Part shown: positions 1 to 9,762 of the stretch, piece after piece | Layout: each line of letters begins with the position of its first letter | Numbering within the stretch: position 1 is the first letter of the stretch | Assembly: GCF_001037465.1 (NCBI RefSeq) | Contig: NZ_LFCV01000029.1 | Location: 1 to 55,563, forward strand | DNA from: Xenorhabdus khoisanae | GTDB lineage: Bacteria > Pseudomonadota > Gammaproteobacteria > Enterobacterales > Enterobacteriaceae | Direction: 5' to 3' | Length of the DNA: 55,563 bases | Notes under the pieces: generated by a model | What the model was told of the DNA's origin: nothing | What the model saw: the letters and a program-made list of their open reading frames with translations, nothing else | Databases searched by the model: none | Program-made: the position numbers and the translations under genes

Positions 1-335
1 AATATATTCTGAACAGGGTAGTGTAAAAGATAAAAAGCACATTATGTAATATATTAATAATAAATATTGATAATGGGTAAAATAACTGTAAATTTAGACT
101 TACTAAAAATTAAGTAAATTGAATTTTAGTTTTATTGATATGCTTAAATAATGAAAATCAATAAAACAAAACAATAGATAAAAAATATATTATTAGATGA
201 AAATATCGTCCTTTAACATTAAGGGTAACTTAATTACACATATTGAAAAGATACTAAAATAAAAATGTTTTCAGATGGGTAAATGCGAAGTTTAATTAAC
301 TTTAAATTAAACCAGCAACAGTAATGGAGAACGAA
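1..335. other. AT-rich region upstream of xaxA
   Basis: This stretch is very AT-rich with no credible reading frame on either strand. It probably holds the promoter and long 5' leader of the xaxAB operon. I could not assign a specific -35/-10 pair or operator with confidence because the background is so rich in TATAAT-like words. Confidence 0.5.
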
Positions 336-1550
336 ATGTTATTAAATAACGAATTGGCGGAAAATAAAATTCCTGTATCAGAGGTTCCCGCAGTTACCTT
401 AAAAATATTGACCAGCCAGATAGAGGGAGCAACTCGTCCGGGTGGTATCTTTACTAAAGAAGATCTCATTAGTATTAAATTATATGTTAAACAGGGCTTG
501 GCGCTTCCTTATACTTTGGAAGGCGTTAAGCAATATATTGGTTACAACGATAGTGATATTGATGGTTTAAAACCTGCAGATATGACGACTTTGTTTAAAG
601 GCATTCACGACCACACGCTGAGCTGGAGTGGTGTAGAAAGCAATATTCAACAGCAAAGTATCGATTTGGAAAATGCTGGCAGACAAATTACTGAAACGGG
701 CGGGGATATCATCAGTATTATTGATCAGATGCCGATTATTGAACGTGTAAAGACAAAATTGGGTGATTTAACTGATAAGCAACTCGCTGAAATCACTTAT
801 ACCAATGATGATAAAGAAATCGCTGTTGAATTAGGGAATATCCTTGAAAGTATGAAGAAGGATATTGAGAAACAGCAGGAAAATACCCAGCGAGTTAAAA
901 ATTCGGTAACCGATTTTAAAATAACCTTGATTGGTGGGGAATTATCAAATGGTAATCAAGCGGAAGGGTTACAGTCACAGGTCAATAACAAAAAATATCT
1001 GATGGATAGATATAACCTTTCTACCACCATTAAAGCGCTGCAAGATAAAATCGACAGTAAAAACAGTGAAATTGAACAACTCAAAAAAGACTACGATAAA
1101 TACGTCGGTCTGGCATTTTCTGGAATGGCAGGCGGCATTATTGGTTGGGCGATTACTGGCGGTATTTTTGGTGACAAAGCAGAAAAAGCACGTAAACGTA
1201 AAAATGAATTGATTGAGGAAGTTAAAGGTTTGCAAGAGCAAGTTGAAGGTAAAAGTGCATTGCAGACTGCAATTCAGGATTTATCCCTCAAATTTAGTGA
1301 TATTGGTATTCGTATGGTGGATGCGGAAGTGGCCCTGAGACATTTGGATTTCATGTGGAGCACCATGCTAACGCAAATTACGACTTCAAAAGATAAATTT
1401 GCCGAAATTAATGATGCGTTGAAGCTCACTTCTTTTGTGACGACGTTTAAGCAAGTTATTAGCCCTTGGAAAGAGGTTCGAGGTTCTTCTGCGCAATTGG
1501 TTCAAACTTTCGATCAGGCGTTGGAAGAATATAGAAAACTCTATAGCTGA
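336..1550 (+). CDS. xaxA: Alpha-xenorhabdolysin subunit XaxA (pore-forming toxin)
   Basis: XaxA is one half of the binary cytolysin XaxAB, an alpha-helical pore-forming toxin of the ClyA/YaxAB type that kills insect haemocytes and mammalian cells; both subunits are needed for the pore. The sequence is mostly long amphipathic helices with heptad-like stretches and has no classical signal peptide. A glycine-rich hydrophobic hairpin at about residues 258-279 (GLAFSGMAGGIIGW...) is flanked by lysine/arginine-rich helices, as expected for the membrane-inserting tongue. The ATG at 336 was preferred to the one at 324 because GGAG lies 6 nt before it and would otherwise be inside the gene. Length (404 aa) fits the family. 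xaxB follows after 45 nt, so the two are probably one operon. Confidence 0.93.
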   Translation: MLLNNELAENKIPVSEVPAVTLKILTSQIEGATRPGGIFTKEDLISIKLYVKQGLALPYTLEGVKQYIGYNDSDIDGLKPADMTTLFKGIHDHTLSWSGVESNIQQQSIDLENAGRQITETGGDIISIIDQMPIIERVKTKLGDLTDKQLAEITYTNDDKEIAVELGNILESMKKDIEKQQENTQRVKNSVTDFKITLIGGELSNGNQAEGLQSQVNNKKYLMDRYNLSTTIKALQDKIDSKNSEIEQLKKDYDKYVGLAFSGMAGGIIGWAITGGIFGDKAEKARKRKNELIEEVKGLQEQVEGKSALQTAIQDLSLKFSDIGIRMVDAEVALRHLDFMWSTMLTQITTSKDKFAEINDALKLTSFVTTFKQVISPWKEVRGSSAQLVQTFDQALEEYRKLYS

Positions 1551-1595
1551 TTTCTTCTTGAATAAAGAATTTATAAAATAAAAAGGAACATTAAA

Positions 1596-2648
1596 ATGTC
1601 TGAAAAGAATACCTCACAAAAAGAAACCCTGTATCCAGAAGTTAATATCACGGCTCTGAATCAAGCGGCAAATACAATTTGGCTTTTGGCAGGACGACAA
1701 ACATCTGGTATTGAAATTATTGGTGAAAAAGTTGAGCGTGTCAGGCTCTATAGCCGTGATCTCAATGAATCGATTCGTGATTCCCTAGCACAATTAACGC
1801 CAATACTCAGTCAGTTTGCCGAGGGAGAGACTTTCCAAACAATTAGCCAAATTGATGAGGCTTTGGCAACCCCTGATTTGAGTGACGATGATCGCAATGC
1901 CTTACTGGAAGAACGTAATCAATTGATCGAGAAATTATCAAAAGATATCGATAATGTGATTATCAATTTCAGTGGCAAAACCAGTCAATTGACCGGAAAA
2001 ATTAATGATATTAGCAATATGGTGATTGCAGAGCGCTTGGGAGATCTTGTAGCGCAAGCGGAATCCAAAAAAGCAGAATTACAGAGTGAGATCGAGAGTA
2101 AAGCAGAAAAAAGAAAAAAACTGGATGAAGATCGGGCTAAAATCATCGAAAGTCAGGATGTTATTCGTGCGAATAATATCGCAGATATGTTTAAAGATTT
2201 TATTCCCAGCGCCAGTGATATTGATGGTTTAGACTTTACCCAACCTAAAAAAGAAGCCATTAAACAGGCGATTAAACAAGGTGTTGAGATTGCCAGAAAA
2301 ATACTGGGCAAAATTTCTGAAGGGTTGAAATACTCAGAATTGGCAGATGCCAGAATGAAACTCACTGATCAAATCGATCAGGTAATGAAAGAAACTGACG
2401 TACTGAAAACGACATTACAGGAAACAGAACAGCGGATTTCCGGCTTAAAAGATGTGGTACAAATCGACGCAGAACGTACCGTTCTTCTTTCAGAAGCAGT
2501 TAAACTGGAGCAAGCGTGGAACGAATTTGCGACCCAATTACACAGTTTGTCTGGCAATAAAGTTGATCAGAAGAATTTGACGAACCTGATAAATGGTCAA
2601 CTGGACTTCCTGAAAAATTTGGCAGAACAATATAATAAGCTGAAATAA
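1596..2648 (+). CDS. xaxB: Alpha-xenorhabdolysin subunit XaxB (pore-forming toxin)
   Basis: XaxB is the partner of XaxA; in the known structures XaxA and XaxB form heterodimers that assemble into the pore. The 350-residue product is almost entirely predicted helix, lacks a signal peptide, and has coiled-coil segments at about residues 150-195 (rich in K/E, ending KAEKRKKLDEDRAK) and 245-300. The region at about 196-215 (MFKDFIPSASDIDGLDF) is the least charged part and may be the membrane-contacting element; that assignment is inferred. An AGGA Shine-Dalgarno precedes the ATG. It sits directly behind xaxA and ends just before a strong hairpin, so the cassette is bicistronic and self-contained. 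Confidence 0.93.
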   Translation: MSEKNTSQKETLYPEVNITALNQAANTIWLLAGRQTSGIEIIGEKVERVRLYSRDLNESIRDSLAQLTPILSQFAEGETFQTISQIDEALATPDLSDDDRNALLEERNQLIEKLSKDIDNVIINFSGKTSQLTGKINDISNMVIAERLGDLVAQAESKKAELQSEIESKAEKRKKLDEDRAKIIESQDVIRANNIADMFKDFIPSASDIDGLDFTQPKKEAIKQAIKQGVEIARKILGKISEGLKYSELADARMKLTDQIDQVMKETDVLKTTLQETEQRISGLKDVVQIDAERTVLLSEAVKLEQAWNEFATQLHSLSGNKVDQKNLTNLINGQLDFLKNLAEQYNKLK

Positions 2649-2680
2649 TCGTTACTTTCTTATCTGATCGTAATTTGTCC

Positions 2681-2704
2681 AGAGCCTATTGAAAAATAGG
2701 CTCT
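2681..2704 (+). terminator. Terminator of xaxAB
   Basis: A perfect 10-bp stem (AGAGCCTATT / AATAGGCTCT) with a GAAA loop lies 33 nt after the xaxB stop and is followed by TAATAT. The stem sequence is nearly the same as the hairpins behind the oppA-type genes at 18-22 kb. Confidence 0.8.
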
Positions 2705-2716
2705 TAATATATCGTT

Positions 2717-5113
2717 TTATTTATTCAGATAATCAAGCATCCGTTCCAGCGGATATACCGCCCGAATAACAACTTCATCCCGCATTTGTGCCCCTTGTGA
2801 CAGTAGCTTTTGCGCATCCTGCCATTGTTGTGGAGAAAATGTTTTCCCGGCTTTCAGATGATCCAGCATCAACAAGCCGAGTTCAGCAATTTCACCCACA
2901 TCATTAGCAACGGGGATAAGGTCACGCATCATGTAATTTGCTTTGACGATCTTCATCACGGAATCATGATTGTCCCGCCAGCGTATCAGACGATCACGTA
3001 ATGCCTGTTCCGCTTGCCAATCCCGCTTATTTTTGAGTAGTCGATCAATCAAAGCATCCATTTCCCTGACAACATAGCTTTCTGGCTCCAGTGCATCGGC
3101 AAAACGATAAAGCGGTTCGTATTGATGGTAATTACCTGCCTGAAACTTGGCATGATGGCGGGAGTAATATTGGGCGGGTTCCACGGCTTCCGCCAGGATT
3201 TGCAATGGCTCAATATTCGTACTGTTTGCCAGACGCGTCATTAACCGCTGCGCATTGGCCTGCTGTTGTAAGCCGACAGATACGGTTGTCCATGTGTCCA
3301 TTGCTTGTAAACGCTGGTACATGTGTTTTTCATTCGTCACATCTTTGGCAGACCAGAGCCGTTCAGCAATGGCAAAAGTTCGTGGCCAGAGCTTAATATC
3401 CAGCATTTCAGCCGTGACGTTTTCTGACCATAATGCTGCTTCAGCACCTAAAATATTTTGCTGATGCTGACTGGCAGGTACGACAGGTTGCTTGCCGACA
3501 GGCATTGTCGCGAGCTTTTCGCCGGTGATCGGATAGCGCACATTGCCTAATAAAATATAACCGTCCGCAGTTTTCTGCTTCTGATTGAGATTCACAACGG
3601 GCGTCGTTTCTCCCATCCAGCTATCCACAGTAAATTTGACTGTATCTCCTTGCCAGACAATCTTATTAACGGCACGACGTGATTTTCCGGCAAAATCAAT
3701 AAAACCGCGCCATTTGCCTTTCTCATCCTCAATTAAGGTAAAACTGCCAGTGACAGGACTGCCTTTTAAACGTGGCATCGTAAATGACCAGCTTTGAGCT
3801 GTTTCATTTGCTTTCAGGTTATCATCAATATTGAGTGCTTGCGGCAGTACCTCATTACGATAGTGGTAGGCGGTACTTTGAGGCTGGTCGAGATAAAAAC
3901 CTGTGGACAAAATCCCCTGATAACCATCAGCGGCGGTTTTGCCCAGAGAATCCTGCCCTTGCCATGATTGGATAACGACCGAACGAGGCAAGGAAGGATG
4001 ATAGATCTCATCCCAACCCACCATTTTTCGTCCGTGCTTTGCAAGGATCTTTTCCAGCTCCTGATTGAACCATGTATGCAGGGCATAGGGATCTTTCAAC
4101 CCTTTTTCCTGCATAAATGCCTGTATTTTATCGGAAGCCTGCCATTGAGAGGTATCCACTTCATCACCGCCAATATGGATATAGGGATCAGGGAAAATCG
4201 CAGCAACTTCGCCGATTAAGGTATCGGCAAACTGATGTACTTTAGGATTGCTCGGATCCAGCGTTGGTTTGTGAACTCCCCATCCGCGCTGCATCTCATA
4301 AGTTCCACGCGCACTGATCAATTCAGGGTAGGCAACGGCAATTGCTGAGGCATGGCCGGGGAAATCGATTTCAGGCACAACACGGATGCCCAAACTACTC
4401 GCATAAACAACCACTTCCTGCATTTGAGCCTTGCTGTAAAACAGCCCATCGCTGGCAAGTTGTTGCAGTTTAGGATAATGCTCAGAAGCGAAACGCCAGC
4501 CTTGATCATCGGTTAAATGCCAGTGAAATACATTTATTTTGGCGGCAGCCATACCCTCTAACTGACGTTTGATTGATTCAATTGGCAGGAAATGACGGGC
4601 GGAATCAAGCATGACCCCACGCCATGGAAATCGCGGTTTATCCGTGATATTCACCAGTGGCAGATAAGTTCCTTTGGCATCATTTTGCAGTAATTGCAGC
4701 AATGTTTCCATGCCACGCAGTGCACCAAAACGGGTTACGGCTTTCAGTGTGATGCCGTGGGAATCAATGAGTAACTGGTAACTTTCATCGCTGTCAGGTT
4801 GAGGGATCGGAGATATTTTTTTAGCAATAGTGATTCTGATTGTCTGAACAGGAGAAAAGGCCGCATCGGGGGGAGGTAATACCCAGCCCGTTTGGGCTTC
4901 AATTCGTTTTCGCCAGCGGGATACCGCATCCTGCATGTCATCCCCTGCAACAGTGATATTCAATTTTCTGTCAATATTATAAAGAGTTCCCTGTTGCACT
5001 GAAATTTGTTGTGGCCACGGCATAAGGGGAAGGTGATTGGCAGAAGCCGCAATAGATGAACAACTATAATTTAATGCTGCGATTAATAATAATGGATGAA
5101 AGGAAAATTTCAT
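2717..5113 (-). CDS. Exported beta-N-acetylhexosaminidase (GH20 chitobiase)
   Basis: The enzyme removes terminal N-acetylglucosamine or N-acetylgalactosamine from chitobiose, chitin oligomers or glycoconjugates. The 798-residue protein begins with a signal peptide (hydrophobic core LLLIAALNY, cleavage probably after the SIAA region). It continues with an N-terminal GH20b-type domain and the GH20 catalytic barrel, recognisable by VMLDSARHFLP, HWHLTDDQGWR and the catalytic Asp-Glu pair in HIGGDEVD near residue 317. A C-terminal helical region ends the protein. It should act in the periplasm or outside the cell, which suits a bacterium living in insects and nematodes rich in chitin. The TetR-type gene lies directly upstream on the same strand, but a hairpin separates them. 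Substrate preference cannot be read from sequence. Confidence 0.9.
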   Translation of the reverse strand: MKFSFHPLLLIAALNYSCSSIAASANHLPLMPWPQQISVQQGTLYNIDRKLNITVAGDDMQDAVSRWRKRIEAQTGWVLPPPDAAFSPVQTIRITIAKKISPIPQPDSDESYQLLIDSHGITLKAVTRFGALRGMETLLQLLQNDAKGTYLPLVNITDKPRFPWRGVMLDSARHFLPIESIKRQLEGMAAAKINVFHWHLTDDQGWRFASEHYPKLQQLASDGLFYSKAQMQEVVVYASSLGIRVVPEIDFPGHASAIAVAYPELISARGTYEMQRGWGVHKPTLDPSNPKVHQFADTLIGEVAAIFPDPYIHIGGDEVDTSQWQASDKIQAFMQEKGLKDPYALHTWFNQELEKILAKHGRKMVGWDEIYHPSLPRSVVIQSWQGQDSLGKTAADGYQGILSTGFYLDQPQSTAYHYRNEVLPQALNIDDNLKANETAQSWSFTMPRLKGSPVTGSFTLIEDEKGKWRGFIDFAGKSRRAVNKIVWQGDTVKFTVDSWMGETTPVVNLNQKQKTADGYILLGNVRYPITGEKLATMPVGKQPVVPASQHQQNILGAEAALWSENVTAEMLDIKLWPRTFAIAERLWSAKDVTNEKHMYQRLQAMDTWTTVSVGLQQQANAQRLMTRLANSTNIEPLQILAEAVEPAQYYSRHHAKFQAGNYHQYEPLYRFADALEPESYVVREMDALIDRLLKNKRDWQAEQALRDRLIRWRDNHDSVMKIVKANYMMRDLIPVANDVGEIAELGLLMLDHLKAGKTFSPQQWQDAQKLLSQGAQMRDEVVIRAVYPLERMLDYLNK

Positions 5114-5136
5114 GATGTCTTTCTCATCTTAGAGAA

Positions 5137-5165
5137 GGCGCTGATTTATTTGTTGTTTCAGCGCC
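5137..5165 (-). terminator. Hairpin between TetR gene and hexosaminidase
   Basis: An 8-bp GC-rich stem (GGCGCTGA / TCAGCGCC) with a 13-nt loop sits between the two minus-strand genes. It has no clear U-tract, so it could be a partial terminator, an attenuator or an mRNA-stability element. Confidence 0.45.
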
Positions 5166-5207
5166 GGTTTATATTTTAATGAAAGTAACATAATGGGTAA
5201 ATAATGA

Positions 5208-5846
5208 TTATTTCTTTATAAACCCATTATTGAGTAATGTAATTGCTGCGGTGATACGAGGCATAATATCTGTTTCTGGCAGGGGGGGGAGAAGACCTAG
5301 CGCCATTTTCCTGAGGGGTTCCGCAATGACCATTGAGATCATCAATTCACTGGTAAGGTGGTAATCCAGTTTTTTCAATAATCCCCGTTGATATTGGTGC
5401 TTAAGCCAACTAGCGAGAATATTTTGGTCTCTTTCAATGCTGCTTTGCTGATATTTATCCAGCAATATTTCACGATAAGGAAAATCGGTTTGCAGTAATT
5501 TGAATAAACCTACAGCGTTTGTCGATAATGACCTCTCCGCCATTTCTGCTAAATATATTTTTAATAACTTGATGAGTTGTTGAGGATTATTGGCTTCTTT
5601 CTCAAAAACGGGAATAAAATTGTCTGTCCAGCGCATGACAACTTGTTCAAGCAAATCTTCTCGATTCTTAACAAAGCGATAGAGAGTTTTCTTGGCGATG
5701 CCGGCTTTCTTGGCAACAACATCCATCGTTGTTTTGTTATAGCCTTGATTAACAATAAGTAAAAATGTGACATCGTAAATCTTTTGGCGTATTTCCTGCT
5801 CTGGAATTGTAGGGCGACCCCGTGGACGTGAATGATTTTCTGCCAT
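5208..5846 (-). CDS. TetR/AcrR family transcriptional regulator
   Basis: The 212-residue protein has the TetR layout: a basic N-terminus (SRPRGRP), a helix-turn-helix at about residues 39-60 (TTMDVVAKKAGIAKKTLYRF, then KNREDLL), and a helical ligand-binding and dimerisation domain with no recognisable specificity signature. TetR-family proteins are usually repressors released by a small molecule. Its nearest candidate targets are its own gene, the hexosaminidase downstream and the divergent porin. A perfect palindrome about 145 bp upstream of its start is a candidate operator. The ligand is unknown. Confidence 0.85.
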   Translation of the reverse strand: MAENHSRPRGRPTIPEQEIRQKIYDVTFLLIVNQGYNKTTMDVVAKKAGIAKKTLYRFVKNREDLLEQVVMRWTDNFIPVFEKEANNPQQLIKLLKIYLAEMAERSLSTNAVGLFKLLQTDFPYREILLDKYQQSSIERDQNILASWLKHQYQRGLLKKLDYHLTSELMISMVIAEPLRKMALGLLPPLPETDIMPRITAAITLLNNGFIKK

Positions 5847-6415
5847 TTTAGCACCTTATGAGTTGTTAATACTTGCACCGCATTGGCGTGATTCCATTAA
5901 CAAACAGAAATTACTGATTTTATTTTAAATGGAAGGACTAAACCACCTTTCACCAAATACAGAACTCAAGGATACTTGTCAACAATATCAATTAGTTATT
6001 ATAACTAATTCCATTATTAACGATCGTGAAAAATACAAATTAGAACGGAAAAATACACATCAAGTTAAAAAAAAGCCTTAATTGAGGCAAAAGAATATTT
6101 TTTATTACATCATCTAATATTTCTAACTAACTGTTTTAAGTGATTTATTTTTATATTTAATACTATAAGATCATTGAGTTTATGCTCGCGTTGTGACTCT
6201 CATCACAGGATGGCACTTTTCGTCAATTTTTGTTAGCAAAAGGTTGTGTTAAATCTTAGTATCGCTATTGCTTGTTACAAATTTAACATTTTAGTAACTG
6301 GTTCATGTAAAAAATATTCCGCTCACACCTGATCATTTATTCCAGAAAAGATTTCTTGGAATGTGAATTTCTTGGCGGTGGCGAAAAAATAACAATACCA
6401 ATGAGGATCATGATA
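5847..6415. other. TetR-gene/porin divergent intergenic region
   Basis: About 570 bp of AT-rich DNA carries the promoters of the minus-strand regulator and the plus-strand porin. Besides the palindrome listed separately, words such as TGTTACA at 6273 and GTAAC near 6295 resemble the loose half-sites bound by OmpR upstream of ompF/ompC. This resemblance is weak evidence. No small gene is supported here. Confidence 0.4.
5990..6010. promoter_or_regulatory. Perfect palindrome, candidate TetR-family operator
   Basis: Two 10-bp arms (AATTAGTTAT and ATAACTAATT) meet around a single central T, giving a 21-bp perfect dyad. TetR-family dimers usually bind dyads of this size. It lies upstream of the regulator gene and in the divergent region before the porin, with no T-tract to suggest a terminator. 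Binding by the neighbouring regulator is an inference from position and symmetry. Confidence 0.5.
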
Positions 6416-7564
6416 ATGATAAGACACAACGCAATAGCAATGGCACTTCCGGTACTCCTCATCACAGGCGCTGCAAATGCAGCTGAGATTTATAATAAGG
6501 ATGGTAACAAAATTGACTTATATGGTAAGGCGGATGTTCAGAGAACATTCTCTAAATCAAATACAGAATCTGGAGATAGCTCCGTTGGTCGTATAGGCAT
6601 TAAAGGTTCAACCCAAGTTACGGATAAACTGACTGGTTTCGGGCGCTGGGAATTTAATATGGGTGCCAACGGCGTAGAAACCGAGAGTGGTAAAAATACC
6701 AGAACACGTTACGCGTTTGCGGGTTTGAAATATGGCGAATACGGCTCACTGGATTATGGACGTAATATGGGGGTTGTTTATGATGTCAACGCATGGACAG
6801 ATGCATTGCCAGTATTTGGTGGTGATTCCATGGCGGCAACTGATAATTTCATGATGGGGCGTTCGACAGGGTTACTGACATACCGTAATACTGACTTTTT
6901 TGGTTTGGCGAGTGGGCTGAATTTTGCTTTGCAGTATCAAGCTAAAAATGATGGCGGTACTAAAAATAGTCGTAGTGATATTTCAAGGCAAAACGGTGAC
7001 GGCTTTGGCCTTTCCAGCTCCTATGATTTTGATAACGGTCTCAGTATTGGTGCTGCATATGGTAACTCTAACCGTACTTCGGCCCAAAAACTGGGGAGTG
7101 ATGGCGCTAAGGTACTGGCTAAAGGGAATAAAGCTGAAGCCTGGGGCGTTTCTGCTAAATATGACAGAAATAACGTCTATCTGGCGGCCATGTATGGTGA
7201 AACCCGTAACTTAACCAGATTTGGCAGCTCTGTGGACGGGCATACCATGTTTGCCAATAAAACGCAGAACATTGAGCTGACTGCTCAGTATCAGTTTGAT
7301 TTTGGCCTGCGTCCATCCCTTGCTTTTGTTTATTCTAAAGGCAAAGATCTGGGCAAAGACCTGGCTGACAAGAGCGTTCTGGCATCCAAAGGTTCTGAAG
7401 ATTTGGTGAAGTATGTTTCAGTAGGTGCTTTCTACAATTTCAACAAAAATATGGGCACCTATGCTGAATATCAATTTAACTTGCTGAAAGACAATGATTT
7501 TAGTAAGAAAGCTCAGATCACCACCGATGACATTTTTGGCGTTGGTTTGGTTTACCGCTTCTGA
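6416..7564 (+). CDS. OmpF/OmpC-type general porin
   Basis: This is a trimeric 16-strand outer-membrane beta-barrel for passive uptake of small hydrophilic solutes. A signal peptide (MIRHNAIAMALPVLLITGAANA) precedes mature AEIYNKDGNKIDLYGKAD, the classic start of enterobacterial porins. The porin motif EFNMGANG...NTRTRYAFAGLKYGEYGSLDYGRN follows, and the last residue is Phe (GLVYRF), the signal for barrel assembly. Three in-frame ATGs are possible (6401, 6410, 6416); 6416 was chosen because GAGG lies 9 nt before it. At 382 aa it is near the family norm of about 360-380. It lies between a TetR gene and rdgC rather than at the E. coli ompF or ompC positions, so no symbol is given. Confidence 0.92.
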   Translation: MIRHNAIAMALPVLLITGAANAAEIYNKDGNKIDLYGKADVQRTFSKSNTESGDSSVGRIGIKGSTQVTDKLTGFGRWEFNMGANGVETESGKNTRTRYAFAGLKYGEYGSLDYGRNMGVVYDVNAWTDALPVFGGDSMAATDNFMMGRSTGLLTYRNTDFFGLASGLNFALQYQAKNDGGTKNSRSDISRQNGDGFGLSSSYDFDNGLSIGAAYGNSNRTSAQKLGSDGAKVLAKGNKAEAWGVSAKYDRNNVYLAAMYGETRNLTRFGSSVDGHTMFANKTQNIELTAQYQFDFGLRPSLAFVYSKGKDLGKDLADKSVLASKGSEDLVKYVSVGAFYNFNKNMGTYAEYQFNLLKDNDFSKKAQITTDDIFGVGLVYRF

Positions 7565-7625
7565 TTGAGATAACTATACTGAACTGATAAAACAGGTTGC
7601 TGAAAAATAACACATATTATCTCGT

Positions 7626-7664
7626 CGAACTGCCTCAATGGATATCACCGTTGCAGGCAGTTCG
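7626..7664. terminator. Hairpin between porin and rdgC
   Basis: A 9-bp stem (CGAACTGCC / GGCAGTTCG) with a 21-nt loop lies between the convergent porin and rdgC genes. It may stop transcription from either side; the T-tract is poor. Confidence 0.45.
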
Positions 7665-7680
7665 CCAGTTATTTACCTTT

Positions 7681-7731
7681 CTACTTCTATTACCTTTCTG
7701 TTTCTATTATTTTTCTGTTTCTATTATTTTT
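7681..7731. repeat. 17-bp tandem repeat at the rdgC 3' end
   Basis: Two identical head-to-tail copies of a 17-bp unit (CTGTTTCTATTATTTTT) occupy 7698-7714 and 7715-7731. A diverged third copy sits at 7681-7697. The rdgC stop codon lies inside the last copy, so the duplication extends the 3' untranslated side of the gene. Confidence 0.85.
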
Positions 7732-8635
7732 CTGCTTCGCCGCCCAGCGCATCAATGGTGTTTTTGATCAGTGCGCTTAATTCACCCGCCATCAGGGTAA
7801 AATCGGCATCAAATCGTTGGGCAACATCTTCACGATCGATATCATCGTTTTGTTCACGCAGGGTTTCGCTGAATTTAATGCGCTTAAAAGAACCATCATC
7901 TGACAGCATGAATTGAACGCGTTCCTCCCAATCCAATGCCAGTTTGGTGACATACTTGCCGGATTCAATATGAGTTGCGATTTCGTCTGAAACCAATTCT
8001 TGCTTCTTACAGCGGATAACCCCACCTTCTTCTAAAATCGCTTTCAGTTCAGCTTCATCCATCAGAGCATAACCTGTAGGCAGATTACCTGAACGTACCC
8101 ATTTGGTTAAGGTCAGCTCAATAGGATCGGTGAATGTCAGGGGAACGACCGGCAATGAGCCGAGTGTTTTTCTCAATAGTGCCAGATTATCTTCAGCACG
8201 TTTTGCACTGGCGGCATCAACGATGATCAGGTTATTAACGGTATCGATCCAAATATAGGTTTGGTTGAAACGGCTAAATGCTCTTGGCAACAGAGTGTGG
8301 ATGACTTCATCTTTCAGGGAGTCTTTTTCTGTTTTTTTCAGCTTACGGTGCTGTTCACCTTCCAGGCGAGTTATTTTTGCCTGTAATTCCTGCTTAATGA
8401 CAGGGGAAGGCAGCATTTTCTCTTCCTTACGTGCGCAAATCAGGATTTGATTGCCAGAAGCATGGGTCAATGCTTCACTGTGGGAACCCATTGGGGAAAC
8501 CCAGCCAGTTTTCATCATATCCTGACTGCCACACGGGGTGAATGCCAATGGGCTTAATTGTTTTTCCAGTTCATCCGCAGAAAGAGATATCTCTCGGTTT
8601 AAACGGTAAATCATTAAATTTTTGAACCATAACAT
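7724..8635 (-). CDS. rdgC: Recombination-associated protein RdgC
   Basis: RdgC is a nucleoid-associated protein that forms a ring-shaped dimer around DNA and restrains RecA-dependent recombination. The 303-residue product matches the E. coli protein in length. It shows family-typical stretches throughout, for example the start [14 protein letters not shown], then [26 protein letters not shown] and [17 protein letters not shown]. It is divergent from mak, the same arrangement as in E. coli. Its last codons and stop lie inside a 17-bp tandem repeat. Confidence 0.96.
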   Translation of the reverse strand: MLWFKNLMIYRLNREISLSADELEKQLSPLAFTPCGSQDMMKTGWVSPMGSHSEALTHASGNQILICARKEEKMLPSPVIKQELQAKITRLEGEQHRKLKKTEKDSLKDEVIHTLLPRAFSRFNQTYIWIDTVNNLIIVDAASAKRAEDNLALLRKTLGSLPVVPLTFTDPIELTLTKWVRSGNLPTGYALMDEAELKAILEEGGVIRCKKQELVSDEIATHIESGKYVTKLALDWEERVQFMLSDDGSFKRIKFSETLREQNDDIDREDVAQRFDADFTLMAGELSALIKNTIDALGGEAEK

Positions 8636-8826
8636 GCAGTTACCCCATATTGTTGCGCATCATGACAAAGGTCATATTAAAACATAAGGGTGCATAATAA
8701 CGAATCATGTGACGAAGCCCTAGAACTTCATTAGTTTCGTATAATAACTTCCTTATTCTCATATAATAAAAAGTCTTATTGCACGCAGTGCCTGTCAGAA
8801 TAGGCACTAAATAGAAAAGGTAAGCT

Positions 8827-9735
8827 ATGCGCATAGGTATTGATCTGGGTGGAACCAAGATTGAAGTGATCGCATTAGGTGATCAGGGTGAAGAGCTATT
8901 TCGTAAACGGGTGGATACACCTCGTAACGACTATCAAAAAACATTGAAAGCGATTGTTGAGCTGATTAACGATGCAGAACAGGCAACTGGTCAGCAAGGT
9001 ACAGTGGGAATCGGAATACCCGGTGCTATTTCGCCTCTTACCGGAAAAGTTAAAAATGCCAATTCTGTCTGGATGAACGGCCAAATCTTGGATAAGGATA
9101 TTGCTGCTTTGTTGGGGCGTGAAATACGTATTGCCAACGATGCAAACTGTTTGGCGGTATCAGAAGCCACTGATGGTGCAGGGGCGGGAATGCCAATGGT
9201 ATTCGCTGTTATCATTGGGACGGGTTGTGGTTCAGGGATTGCGTTTGATGGTCGGGTTCATGCGGGCGGGAATGGGCTGGCAGGAGAATGGGGACATAAT
9301 CCGTTACCGTGGATGGATGAAGAAGATCGAGCGTATCAGGCAGACGTTCATTGTTTTTGTGGCAAACCGGGATGTACCGAAACTTTTGTATCGGGAACGG
9401 GTTTTATGAGGGATTACCTTCTGTTAAGTGGGTTACATAAAACTGGCCATGAAATTATCGAGGCTGTGGTACAAGGGGATGAACTGGCCGAATTGGCAAT
9501 GCGTCGTTATGAAAGGCGCTTGGCACGGGCCTTGGCACAAGTCATTAACTTACTTGATCCGGATGTGATTGTACTGGGAGGTGGAATGAGTAACATTGAT
9601 CGTCTCTACCAAACCTTGCCAGATTTGGTCAAAGAGTGGGTGTTCGGCGGAGAGTGTTCCACACCGATTAGAAAAGCCGTGCATGGTGATTCCAGTGGTG
9701 TTCGCGGCGCTGCTTGGTTGTGGCCTCAGCAATAA
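8827..9735 (+). CDS. mak: Fructokinase Mak (ROK family)
   Basis: Mak is a cytoplasmic ROK-family sugar kinase that phosphorylates fructose (weakly mannose or glucose) with ATP. The phosphate-binding motif [11 protein letters not shown] is at the N-terminus. The ROK signature with its zinc-binding His/Cys set ([10 protein letters not shown] ... [11 protein letters not shown]) is in the middle, and [14 protein letters not shown] follows near the C-terminus. The 302-residue length equals that of E. coli Mak. It is divergent from rdgC, preserving the ancestral order; the accessory block starts directly after it. Confidence 0.95.
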   Translation: MRIGIDLGGTKIEVIALGDQGEELFRKRVDTPRNDYQKTLKAIVELINDAEQATGQQGTVGIGIPGAISPLTGKVKNANSVWMNGQILDKDIAALLGREIRIANDANCLAVSEATDGAGAGMPMVFAVIIGTGCGSGIAFDGRVHAGGNGLAGEWGHNPLPWMDEEDRAYQADVHCFCGKPGCTETFVSGTGFMRDYLLLSGLHKTGHEIIEAVVQGDELAELAMRRYERRLARALAQVINLLDPDVIVLGGGMSNIDRLYQTLPDLVKEWVFGGECSTPIRKAVHGDSSGVRGAAWLWPQQ

Positions 9736-9762
9736 CAGGTATCGATTGAAAATACCTGAACA

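Noticed and set aside
5024-5113. Lipoprotein signal in the hexosaminidase (NYSC)
   Set aside because: Asn and Tyr at -3 and -2 do not fit the lipobox; a signal-peptidase I site after the following Ala residues is more likely.
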